From: Nocardioides sp. Root682
GTDB lineage: Bacteria; Actinomycetota; Actinomycetes; Propionibacteriales; Nocardioidaceae
Assembly: GCF_001427795.1 (NCBI RefSeq)
Contig: NZ_LMHJ01000001.1
Span: 1,947,664-2,011,663, forward strand
Reading direction: 5' to 3'
Length of the DNA: 64,000 nt
Shown here: one piece after another, positions 44,073 through 52,143 of the stretch
Layout of the letters: every line of letters starts with the position of its first letter
How positions within the stretch are numbered: position 1 is the stretch's first letter
The notes under the pieces: model-generated
What the model was told of the DNA's origin: nothing
Database searches by the model: none
What the model saw: only the letters and a program-made list of their open reading frames with translations
Made by a program: the position numbers and the translations under genes

Positions 44073-44195
44073 GGTCGAGGAGGTTGCGCAGCAACCGTCT
44101 CGAGACCCGGTCACGCTGGTCGAGGAGGTTGCGCAGCAACCGTCTCGAGACCCGGTCACGCTGGTCGAGGAGGTTGCACAGCAACCGTCTCGAGG
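44073..44195 (+). repeat. Tandem dispersed repeat, subtype B, 2.7 copies of 45 bp
   Basis: Units begin at 44073, 44118 and 44163 with period 45. Each starts GGTCGAGGAGG, has the hairpin core GGTTGCGCAGCAACC, and ends TCTCGAGACC plus a 10-base spacer. The third has one change (GCG to GCA) and is cut after 33 bases. Exact reverse copies of the 35-base unit lie at 45671. Confidence 0.9.
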
Positions 44196-44235
44196 CCACT
44201 GGATCAACGAGCGACCTGTCGTCGCCTGCGCCAGC

Positions 44236-45132
44236 CTAGGAGGCCCGCAGCGACGGCCGAGCTGCGACCTCAGTAGTCAGGTACGGGCTCGGGCCATCAC
44301 CCAGGCGCGGATGGAGTCCTGCTCCCGATGCAACCTGCAGGCCCTCAACGCAATCGACGCGACTGCCCACGTACACGTGGTAGTCGTAGCCGACGTTGAC
44401 GTAGAAATCCAGATCCTCAGAGCTCCACCAGTATCCAGATCCTTGCTCCTCGCGCAGCGCTGCACGGACCTGGTCGAGCAACTCGTCAAGTCCGATCGTC
44501 GAACTGCGGTCGGACTCGACTCGAAATCGGGTCGCCCCAGATTCGACCGCCATGGCGCGTAGGGAATCGAGATGCGCCCTTTCGGTGGCGAGGTAGTCAT
44601 CCATGGTGAAGACGATGCCGTCGAACTCTCGACCGACATCACTGATCGCAGTCCAGGAACCATCGTCGTAGTGACCGTTGACCGAGCGGTCCGGGTCGTA
44701 CTTGATCAGGTGGCAGTGGAACGGAAGAGCACGCAGACCTTCCACCATGAACTCGTGCCACCAGCGGAAGATCGACAGGGGCAGCCAGCGGGTGAGATGC
44801 CCCCACAATTCCTCGATTGACTCATCGGTGAGGAATGAGCCCGGCGCAAATCGGTTGTTGTTTCTCAGGCGGCGCGCGAACACTTCACGGTCGTCACCCA
44901 TCCAGAGGCCAAGCACGATGGATTGGGCCTCTGAGTGATAGTCCAGCGCACTGATCGGGTAGTCGTTGGCGACGCCGTCGGGGTCCCAACGGAACAGCAA
45001 GAGCTGCGCCAATTCCGCGTATCCGTGGGCGGACGACCAGCGTGCGAATTCATCCTTGGTCAGGTCATGAAGGCGCACGACTGGAATGTCCGCCACTCCT
45101 TCGTCCTCTCGACCACTGTCATCCACGCGCAT
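44236..45132 (-). CDS. Hypothetical protein of lower GC content
   Basis: The 298-residue protein is not recognised. It is soluble, acidic and rich in Trp and His (WWHEFMVEGLRALPFHCHL, GSGYWWSSEDLDFYVNVGYD), without signal or span. Counted stretches here are about 57-60% GC against about 72% in the adjacent peptidase gene. Codon choice is less biased to G/C at third positions. Subtype B repeats in opposite orientations flank it. These are signs of acquisition by transfer. Confidence 0.55.
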   Translation of the reverse strand: MRVDDSGREDEGVADIPVVRLHDLTKDEFARWSSAHGYAELAQLLLFRWDPDGVANDYPISALDYHSEAQSIVLGLWMGDDREVFARRLRNNNRFAPGSFLTDESIEELWGHLTRWLPLSIFRWWHEFMVEGLRALPFHCHLIKYDPDRSVNGHYDDGSWTAISDVGREFDGIVFTMDDYLATERAHLDSLRAMAVESGATRFRVESDRSSTIGLDELLDQVRAALREEQGSGYWWSSEDLDFYVNVGYDYHVYVGSRVDCVEGLQVASGAGLHPRLGDGPSPYLTTEVAARPSLRAS

Positions 45133-45153
45133 CACCTTGCCACGCGCCGCCAG

Positions 45154-45191
45154 GGGTCTCGAGACGGTTGCTGCGCAGCTCCTTGACCAAC
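45154..45191 (-). repeat. Dispersed repeat, subtype B, single diverged copy
   Basis: On the plus strand it reads GGTCTCGAGACGGTTGCTGC at its start and CTTGACC near its end, the reverse complement of the 44073 units with about three differences. It ends three bases before the GIY-YIG stop codon. Confidence 0.8.
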
Positions 45192-45194
45192 GGG

Positions 45195-45584
45195 TCAGCC
45201 ACCGCTGGTCTCACGGCCCGTCTCGAGCCCCTCACCCTCTGCGACCTCCGGCGACCAACGGTCGACTCGGGCTTCCTCTTGGGCTCGCAGTCGCGCGGCC
45301 GTTCCGGCGTACCCACGACTGCCCAGTCCCGGCAGGTCGGTGAACCGGCCTTCGATGAGCGCGATCCGCTTGGCCCTCCCCCAGCCCTGGACCTGCTTCT
45401 CGAACAGGTACGCGTCCGTGGTGCGTTGGAAGTCACCCGCCCACACGAGCTCCACAGGACGGCGACGGCGCGTGTAGGCAGCACCCAGCCCCGCGTTGTG
45501 TTCGGAGATGCGCCGCTCGAGGTTCCCGGTGCTGCCGACGTAGAACGAGCCGTCGGAGCACCGCACGATGTAGGTCCATGGCAT
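45195..45584 (-). CDS. GIY-YIG nuclease family protein
   Basis: The ATG giving MPWTYIVRCSDGSFYVGST is chosen because the domain starts there. The 129-residue protein is a single GIY-YIG domain of the UPF0213/YhbQ type: WTYIVRC / FYVGSTGNLERRISEHN, then the KR and Glu residues (FEKQVQGWGRAKRIALIEG). The last 20 residues look like translated repeat sequence. Family members cut DNA in repair or mobility, but for this type the role is unknown. It lies between two copies of the subtype B repeat in the same orientation. Confidence 0.88.
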   Translation of the reverse strand: MPWTYIVRCSDGSFYVGSTGNLERRISEHNAGLGAAYTRRRRPVELVWAGDFQRTTDAYLFEKQVQGWGRAKRIALIEGRFTDLPGLGSRGYAGTAARLRAQEEARVDRWSPEVAEGEGLETGRETSGG

Positions 45585-45670
45585 GAATGAACGGTCGCCC
45601 GCGCCCGGCCGACGAGCAACTGCGTCTGCACCGGGCTGTGGATGACCGCGTGATCGGCTGCCGGTCCGGT

Positions 45671-45709
45671 GGTCTCGAGACGGTTGCTGCGCAACCTCCT
45701 CGACCAACG
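45671..45709 (-). repeat. Dispersed repeat, subtype B, single copy
   Basis: Bases 45671-45705 are the exact reverse complement of the 35-base unit at 44073. It lies between the GIY-YIG gene and the GGDEF-EAL gene, within a 252-base gap in which nothing else is recognised except a ribosome-binding site before 45837. Confidence 0.9.
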
Positions 45710-45836
45710 AGAGGCACGCGGTGCTGCTCAGGTCCGCGCGATGAGCGCCGATGGGAGGTCCATGCGTGGGGCGACCCCCCCTCGGCGGGTCACCGATCCG
45801 GCGGCCCCGCACAGGATCCACCGGAGCGAGGACGGC

Positions 45837-47957
45837 ATGACCCTCAACTCGTCGTCAGGCCGTGCCGCTGAAAGCGGCGCGGGTCGTCGGCGACCCCGCG
45901 ACGTCGTGGCTGCTGTACTGCACGCCGCTGCCGCGGACCCCGATGTCGCGCTGATGGTCACCGAGCTCGACGAGGAGAACCCGGAGCCGATCATCAGGTG
46001 GAGCAACCTCGGGACCACCGTGTTGCTCGGCCTGGCCCGCTCCGACCTGGACGGCGAGCCGCTGTCCGCGTTCGTGACCACGCCTGACGGGGAGTCGGTC
46101 ACGACGCTGTACCGACGCGAGCGACCCACCACGACGTCCGTGACGGTGCGGACAGCGGTCGGCGAGGCCGTGGCCTGCCGGATGAGCGCCGTACCCGCCC
46201 CGGACGGCAACCTGTGGACGCTGCAGATCCAGCCGGCCCAGACCGACCTGGAGCTCGCCCTGCGCGCCTCGGCCGACGCCCACGAGCGGCGGTTCAAGGT
46301 GCTGGCGGAGCGGTCCCCCGTGCCCACGATGATGTCGGAGCAGGGGATGCGCCTGGGCCACGTCAACGACGCCCTCTGTGCGCTCCTCGGCGTCCCCGCG
46401 GACAAGCTGATCGGTACCGGCTGGATGTCGTACGCACACTGCGAGGACCTGGAGCTGATCACCGACACCGTCGTGGCCGTCCTGTCCGGACAGGAACGCG
46501 AGATGCAGGCCCGTTTCGTCGACAGCCACCGCCGCGTACGCCACACCGACGTCCGGTTCACTCCCCTCCACACCCCGGGACTGGGTGACGGGTTCGTGGC
46601 CACCCTGGAGGACGTCACCGAGCGGCGGGCCTTCGAGGAGCAGCTCAACCACCAGGCCACCCACGACTCCCTGACCGGCCTGCCGCGTCGCGCCCGGTTG
46701 TGGGACCACATCACCGAGGCGATGAAGGAGCCCGACGCCGACCTGACCTGCATGTTCCTCGACCTGGACAACTTCAAGTTCGTCAACGACAGCCTCGGGC
46801 ACAAGGCCGGCGACGCACTGCTGGTGGAGGTCGCGCACCGCCTCACCGGAGCGGTGCGCCCCGGAGACCTCGTGGCACGTTTCGGAGGCGACGAGTTCGT
46901 GGTGGTGTGCGGCACCGGGTCGTTGGATGCGGCACTCGAGGTCGCCGACCGGATCCTGCGGGTGCTGTCCGACCCGGTGGTGCTCGACGGTGTCGAGATC
47001 CGCCCCAGGGCCTCGATCGGCGTGGTGCTGCGCGGGCCTGACCACCACTCCGCCGACGACCTGATCCGCGACTGCGACATCGCGATGTACCAGGCCAAGT
47101 CCAGCGGAAAGGGACGACTCATGGTGCTGGACGAGGACGCTCGCAGCGCTGCCCAGGACACCCTCGCCCTGGTCTCCGACCTCCGCCGGGCCCTCGGCGC
47201 GGGCCAGATCACCCTGAACTACCAGCCGATCATGAGCTACGGCGGCGAGAGCCCCCAGCTGGTGTCGGTCGAGGCGCTCGCGCGGTGGCACCACCCGGAC
47301 CGTGGCCCGGTCCCGGCCGAGACGTTCGTCAGGCTCGCCGAGGAGCACGGGATGGTGCGGGAGCTGGGCGAGGTGGTCCTCGACCTCGCCTGCGCCGCCA
47401 TGGCCGAGTGGCAGCACCTTCTCGGGCCGCTCGCACCACCGCACGTCAACGTCAACCTGTCGGCACTCCACATGAACGATCCCACGCTGGTGCAGACGGT
47501 GAAGCGGACTCTTCGACGGTTCGGGCTGCAGCCCGGGCAGATCTGCCTGGAGATCACCGAGTCGGCGCTGATGAAGGATCCCGACACCGCCTCGATGATC
47601 CTCGGTCAGCTGCGCGACCACGGGGTGCGCGTCGCCATCGATGACTTCGGCACCGGGTACTCCTCGCTCGCCTACCTCCGCCGCCTGCCCGTCCACTACC
47701 TCAAGGTGGACCGCTCCTTCGTGGCCGAGCTCCAGGACGGCCACATCGCCGTCGCCCAGGCCGTCATCAGCCTGGCGCACAGCCTCGAGCTCGGTGTGGT
47801 CGCGGAAGGGGTGGAGACCACGTCCCAGATGCAGATGCTGGAGGAGATGGGCTGCTCGCTGCTCCAGGGCTACGGCATCAGCCGTCCCCTGAAGAGCCCG
47901 GACTTCGTCGACTGGTGCCGGGCCGGCTACCCCGCCGCGTTCGCGAGCGTGCCGTGA
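45837..47957 (+). CDS. PAS-GGDEF-EAL cyclic-di-GMP enzyme
   Basis: The ATG (MTLNSSSGRA) is preceded by GAGGA; 706 residues. An N-terminal sensor-like region and a PAS domain (about 205-310, RFKVLAERSPVP) precede the GGDEF domain. That domain has GGDEF at 350-354 and an RPGD inhibitory site at 341-344. The EAL domain has EAL at 479-481, NVNLSA, CLEITE, DDFGTGYSS at 602 and AEGVET. All catalytic residues for both synthesis and hydrolysis of c-di-GMP are present. It overlaps the following HDOD gene by four bases (GTGA). Confidence 0.95.
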   Translation: MTLNSSSGRAAESGAGRRRPRDVVAAVLHAAAADPDVALMVTELDEENPEPIIRWSNLGTTVLLGLARSDLDGEPLSAFVTTPDGESVTTLYRRERPTTTSVTVRTAVGEAVACRMSAVPAPDGNLWTLQIQPAQTDLELALRASADAHERRFKVLAERSPVPTMMSEQGMRLGHVNDALCALLGVPADKLIGTGWMSYAHCEDLELITDTVVAVLSGQEREMQARFVDSHRRVRHTDVRFTPLHTPGLGDGFVATLEDVTERRAFEEQLNHQATHDSLTGLPRRARLWDHITEAMKEPDADLTCMFLDLDNFKFVNDSLGHKAGDALLVEVAHRLTGAVRPGDLVARFGGDEFVVVCGTGSLDAALEVADRILRVLSDPVVLDGVEIRPRASIGVVLRGPDHHSADDLIRDCDIAMYQAKSSGKGRLMVLDEDARSAAQDTLALVSDLRRALGAGQITLNYQPIMSYGGESPQLVSVEALARWHHPDRGPVPAETFVRLAEEHGMVRELGEVVLDLACAAMAEWQHLLGPLAPPHVNVNLSALHMNDPTLVQTVKRTLRRFGLQPGQICLEITESALMKDPDTASMILGQLRDHGVRVAIDDFGTGYSSLAYLRRLPVHYLKVDRSFVAELQDGHIAVAQAVISLAHSLELGVVAEGVETTSQMQMLEEMGCSLLQGYGISRPLKSPDFVDWCRAGYPAAFASVP

Positions 47958-48751
47958 ACACGGCCGGCGTCGACGTCGACGCCCTGCTGACCGGCCTGGA
48001 CCAGATGGCGTCCCAGCGCCCGGTGGCGGCACAGATCGTGGCCACCAGCAACAACGACAACACGGGGGCGACGGAGCTGGCAGCCATCCTCGGCGCCGAC
48101 GTCGCGTTGGCCGCCAAGGTGATGAAGCTGGCCAACTCTGCCTACTTCGGGTTGTCGGGGAAGGTCACCGGTCTGCCCTTCGCGGTCACCGTCGTGGGGT
48201 TCAACACCGTGAGGGCGATTGCGACCGTCTCGCTCTCCGGCATCGACAGGGCAGAGGTGCTGCCCGCCGGGTTCTGGGACACCTCGATCCACCTGGCGGC
48301 CGCCGCGGGATCACTGGGGCCGGCGTTCCAGGAGACCACCGCCGACGCGATGTGCCTGGGCCTGCTGGCCCAGCTGGGCGCGGCGCTGCTGCACCACAAC
48401 GACGTCGAGGGGTACGACCAGCTCGTGGCCACGACGAGCCTCGGCCAGGAGCGCTTCATCGCCGAGACCTGCCGTTACGGCATCAGCACGCCGCAGGTGA
48501 CCGCGGAGGCGTTGCAGCAGTGGCACTTCCCCGCACCCATGGTGGGTGCCCTGCGTGCGGTGCAGGCCGGTCCCGAGGGTGCCCTGTTGCGTACGGCGTA
48601 CGAGGTCACGGCGCGCCTCCTGGAGCCCGGCCACAAGGTGGTCTCCATCGGCGGGTTGTCGCAGAACAGGATCCCGGACTCCCAGGCAGCTGCGCGGCTG
48701 GCCGCGGTCCGTGCCGACGTCAAGGCGCTGCGCGCGGCGCTCGGACTCTGA
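47954..48751 (+). CDS. HDOD-domain protein
   Basis: The GTG start sits in a GTGA overlap with the diguanylate enzyme gene. The 265-residue protein matches the HDOD fold (LGADVALAAKVMKLANSAYFG, VVGFNTVRAIA). HDOD domains are inactive HD phosphohydrolase relatives found in signalling proteins, often alongside GGDEF/EAL. It is likely a partner or output of the c-di-GMP enzyme. Confidence 0.87.
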   Translation: MNTAGVDVDALLTGLDQMASQRPVAAQIVATSNNDNTGATELAAILGADVALAAKVMKLANSAYFGLSGKVTGLPFAVTVVGFNTVRAIATVSLSGIDRAEVLPAGFWDTSIHLAAAAGSLGPAFQETTADAMCLGLLAQLGAALLHHNDVEGYDQLVATTSLGQERFIAETCRYGISTPQVTAEALQQWHFPAPMVGALRAVQAGPEGALLRTAYEVTARLLEPGHKVVSIGGLSQNRIPDSQAAARLAAVRADVKALRAALGL

Positions 48752-48763
48752 GCCTGCACGTCC

Positions 48764-49642
48764 TCACAAGGGGGCGACGTCGACGGAGACCGCGAGCTGC
48801 GACTTCTTCGCCTCGGTGAAGATGACGCCCTTGAGGGGCGGCACGTCGCCGTAGTCGCGCCCCCAGGCCAGGGTGACGTAGCGGTCGTTCTGCCACTGGT
48901 CGTTGGTCGGGTCGAGGGCGAGCCACTCCTCCCCGCCGAGCCAGACCGCGACCCAGGCGTGCGAGGCGTCGGCGCCCACGATGCGTTCCTTGCCGGGCGG
49001 GGGTTCGGTGGCGAGATAGCCGCTGACGTAACGGGCCGCAAGGCCGTGGGCGCGCAGCGCGGACAGGGTGAAGTGGGCGAAGTCCTGGCAGACGCCGGCC
49101 CGCTTGGCGAGGATCTCCGGGACCGTCGAGGTCACCGTGGTGGCCGTCGCGTCGTAGTCGAAGTCCGCATGGATGCGGTGCATCAGGTCGGTGAGGGCCT
49201 CACCGATCGGTCGACCGGGGGCCAGCGAGGTCGCCGCGTAGTCGCGGGCACCCGCGTGGATCGGCACCGCTGTACTGGCGAGGGCGAAGTCCGTGGCCTG
49301 CCACGCGCCGGACTGTGACGGGTTGAGGAGGGGCCGCGGCAGCTCCCACGGCTGCCCCAGCTTGCCGTCGTCGACGATCGGTACGGCGACGTCGACCTCG
49401 CCGCTGCCCACGACCACCAGCTCCTTGTGCGGTGCGGTGACCTGGAAGTAGAGGACGGTGTTGCCGTAGTAGTCGGCGTCGCGGCTGATGTCACCGGGCT
49501 CCGGGGTGACCACGACGTCGTACGCGTCGACCTGCTGCCAGGGCAGGCTCCGCGGGACCAGGTGACCGATGCCGAAGCTGTCGGTGACGTCCTCGTCGTA
49601 GGTGTACGTCGTGCGGTGCTCGACGCGGTAACGGGTGCTCAT
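48764..49642 (-). CDS. Bacterial transglutaminase-like cysteine protease
   Basis: The 292-residue protein starts MSTRYRVEHRTTYTYDEDV (transglutaminase N-terminal domain) and has the catalytic triad in GVCQDFAHF (Cys185), ASHAWVAVWL and WLALDPTND. Its ATG overlaps the ATP-grasp gene stop by four bases. In the predicted amidoligase systems of Iyer and colleagues, such proteins accompany ATP-grasp, alpha-E and DUF2126 proteins, and may cleave the peptide product. Confidence 0.92.
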   Translation of the reverse strand: MSTRYRVEHRTTYTYDEDVTDSFGIGHLVPRSLPWQQVDAYDVVVTPEPGDISRDADYYGNTVLYFQVTAPHKELVVVGSGEVDVAVPIVDDGKLGQPWELPRPLLNPSQSGAWQATDFALASTAVPIHAGARDYAATSLAPGRPIGEALTDLMHRIHADFDYDATATTVTSTVPEILAKRAGVCQDFAHFTLSALRAHGLAARYVSGYLATEPPPGKERIVGADASHAWVAVWLGGEEWLALDPTNDQWQNDRYVTLAWGRDYGDVPPLKGVIFTEAKKSQLAVSVDVAPL

Positions 49643-52143
49643 GGTGCCGCCTCGGCAAGGGTGGGCATCACGCCGAAGACACGCGGCTTCGGGCCCGTGG
49701 CGAAGTGCAGCTCGTGGATCGCGTCGCCCAGGCGCTCGAGCTGGGCGGTGATCCCGTCGAGGAACGCCACGAGGTGCGGGCGCGCGACGCCGCCGATCGC
49801 GCCGAGGGCCGACACATCGGTCTGCTCCACCTCCGCGATCAGGTCCGCGAGCAGCCGCTCGGGACGCGTCGAGCCGGTGGAGGCCGACTGCGCCGCGAGG
49901 TGCTCGCGCATACGGTTGAGGCTGAACAACAGGGACCGCGGGTTCTCCTCGTCCATCAGCAACAGGTCGAGCACCCCCGACGGCCGGACGTAGTCGCGGT
50001 AGCGGCGCCGGTGGGTGACCGAGCTCTCCGCTGCCGTGAGTACGGCGGCCAGCACCTCCCGGTCGACGTCGAGACCGCGTCGCTCGGTGATGAGGCGGAG
50101 CAGGTGACACACCTGGACGCCTCGTTCGAGGTACCGCCCGACGCCGCCCATGTGCCACCCCGCGTCGCGAATCATGCTCGCCGTCACGCCCTGCAGCGCG
50201 AGGACACCGGTGAGCATCCGGCCGGCGGACTCGGCGACCTGGTGGCTGTGGGCCGAGCCCTGGAGCACCGAGGTCGCCCGCTCCACCGAGCCGAGCGCGC
50301 GCCAGACGTCGAGCGACAACTGGTCACGCACCTCGGTGAGGACGTCGCGCAGACCCTCGAGAGAGTGCGCGGCCGACCCGACCCGGGTCTCGTCGAGCAG
50401 GATCGACCGGAGATCCGCCTCGTCATCGTCGTGGACCTTGCCGGCGAGGCGGTGCACCCCGGACATCAGCACGTCGAGGCTGACACCGCCGGACGTGCTC
50501 CGCCTGCTGCGGTAGTCGGTGACGAGGACGTGCGTCGCGAGCACGAGGCGCAACATGTCCTCGGAGCGCTCGGCGTACCGACCGAACCAGAACATGTCGT
50601 CGAGCACGCGCGGGACGGTCGCGGGCAGCGACCGCACCGACGTCATCGGCATCACGTCCGTCAGTCCCTGGTCGGGCTGCGCCGTGTCGGCCTTGAGGAC
50701 CCACACGTCCTTGCTGCCGAGCGACTTGTCGCCGTCGCGGACGTTGGCCAGGCCGCCCAGCAGCGGCCGGTAGGCCGAGCCGTAGCGAAGCGTGAAGGTG
50801 CGCAGCGTCATCTCCGCGGGCCGCGCCGTGCGGCCACGCCAGGTCGGCGACTGGGAGAGGGCGAACGGCTGCTGGCCGACGAACGCGTGCGGTCGGGCCA
50901 GCACCGTCAGCCGGATCCGTTCCGGCGATGCGCCCGCGAGGGTCAGGTCGGAGCCGTCGATGGTGCGCACGACCAGCTCGTCGAGGTGGTCGAGCACGTG
51001 GTCGAGGCCGTCCGGGTCGCCGCACCACCACGTCGGGACGGCCTGCAGCCGCAGGGGCTCGCCGAGCAGGTGCTCGCACGCGGCGGGCAGGAACGGCAGC
51101 AGGCCGGGGTTCTCGAGCACCCCGGCGCCGAGTCCGTTGACGACCCGCACCCTGCCCCGTCGTACTGCCTCGGCAAGGCCGGCGACACCGAGCTGTGAGT
51201 CACCGCGCAGCTCCAGGGGGTCGCTCCAGGCGGCGTCCACACGGCGCAGGATGACGTCGACGCGCTCGAGACGCTGCGGCGTCTTCATCAGCACCCAGCC
51301 GTCGCGCACGGTGAGGTCGCTGCCCTGGACGAGGGGGAAGCCGAGGTTGGTCGCGATCGACGCCTGGTCGTAGTAGGTCTCCGAGTGCAGGCCCGGGCTC
51401 ATCACGACGACCCGCGGATCAGGGAGGTCACCGCCGGCCGACTGCAGCAGTGCGGAGCGCAGCGCCCAGAAGTACGGCGCCATCCGGTGCAGGTCGGCCT
51501 CGCGGTAGAGCTCCGGCATCACCCGGCTGAGGACGCGACGGTTCTCCAGCGCGTAGCCGAGGCCCGAGGGTGCCTGGGTGCGGTCGCCGAGCACCTTCCA
51601 GGTGCCGTCCTGGTCGCGCCCGAGGTCGGTCGCCGACAGGACGAGTGGCCGCGGGTCATTGGCCGAGGCACGCGCCATCACCCGGGAGAAGTCGCGGTGG
51701 CCCAGGACGACCGCCGCCGGCACGATGCCCGACGACAGCAGGGTCTGGTCGCCGTACAGGTCGGCGAGGACCGCGTTGAGCAGCTCGGCGCGCTGGGCCA
51801 GGCCGACCTCGAGGACCTGCCACGACGCGGCGTCCAGCACCAGCGGGACGGGGTCCAGCCGCCAGCGGGAGGGGCGTTCTCCCGGCCGGGAGTAGGTGAC
51901 GCCGTCGTCCTCCAGGAACCGGGCGATCTCCTCGGCGACCCGCCGCATGTCGTCGGGGCTGATCTGGGTCGCGATCTCGGCGAGCCGCTTCCACGGCGCG
52001 CGCAGCGAACCGTCCGGGCCGACGACCTCGTCGTACCTCGGGCCGACAAACGGAGATTCGTTGTCGCCGCCCAGCTGATCAGTTGACCCCTGGGTGAGGG
52101 TCGGTTGGGTCAATCCCGCGGCGTAGTCGCGCAGAACGGTCAC
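49639..52143 (-). CDS. Circularly permuted ATP-grasp fused to alpha-E domain
   Basis: The 834-residue protein joins two modules usually made separately. Residues about 1-490 are the circularly permuted ATP-grasp type 2 domain (DUF404/DUF407; HRDFSRVMA, VVMSPGLHSETYYDQ, RVVNGLGAGVLENPG, SKDVWVLK). Residues about 510-825 are the helical alpha-E domain (DUF403; DDMFWFGRYAERSEDMLRL, YLERGVQVCHLL, RSLLFSLNRM). The predicted activity is ATP-dependent peptide-bond formation. A GTG start overlaps the upstream stop (GTGA), and its end overlaps the next gene: a fully coupled operon. Confidence 0.92.
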   Translation of the reverse strand: MTVLRDYAAGLTQPTLTQGSTDQLGGDNESPFVGPRYDEVVGPDGSLRAPWKRLAEIATQISPDDMRRVAEEIARFLEDDGVTYSRPGERPSRWRLDPVPLVLDAASWQVLEVGLAQRAELLNAVLADLYGDQTLLSSGIVPAAVVLGHRDFSRVMARASANDPRPLVLSATDLGRDQDGTWKVLGDRTQAPSGLGYALENRRVLSRVMPELYREADLHRMAPYFWALRSALLQSAGGDLPDPRVVVMSPGLHSETYYDQASIATNLGFPLVQGSDLTVRDGWVLMKTPQRLERVDVILRRVDAAWSDPLELRGDSQLGVAGLAEAVRRGRVRVVNGLGAGVLENPGLLPFLPAACEHLLGEPLRLQAVPTWWCGDPDGLDHVLDHLDELVVRTIDGSDLTLAGASPERIRLTVLARPHAFVGQQPFALSQSPTWRGRTARPAEMTLRTFTLRYGSAYRPLLGGLANVRDGDKSLGSKDVWVLKADTAQPDQGLTDVMPMTSVRSLPATVPRVLDDMFWFGRYAERSEDMLRLVLATHVLVTDYRSRRSTSGGVSLDVLMSGVHRLAGKVHDDDEADLRSILLDETRVGSAAHSLEGLRDVLTEVRDQLSLDVWRALGSVERATSVLQGSAHSHQVAESAGRMLTGVLALQGVTASMIRDAGWHMGGVGRYLERGVQVCHLLRLITERRGLDVDREVLAAVLTAAESSVTHRRRYRDYVRPSGVLDLLLMDEENPRSLLFSLNRMREHLAAQSASTGSTRPERLLADLIAEVEQTDVSALGAIGGVARPHLVAFLDGITAQLERLGDAIHELHFATGPKPRVFGVMPTLAEAAP

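Noticed and set aside
44073..44195. Possible CRISPR array
   Set aside because: Period is 45 bases with the 10-base spacer also repeated; there are no unique spacers and no cas genes.
45744..45836. Upstream ATG starts for the GGDEF-EAL protein
   Set aside because: They lack ribosome-binding sites and the extension would translate the dispersed repeat; the ATG at 45837 has GAGGA at proper spacing.
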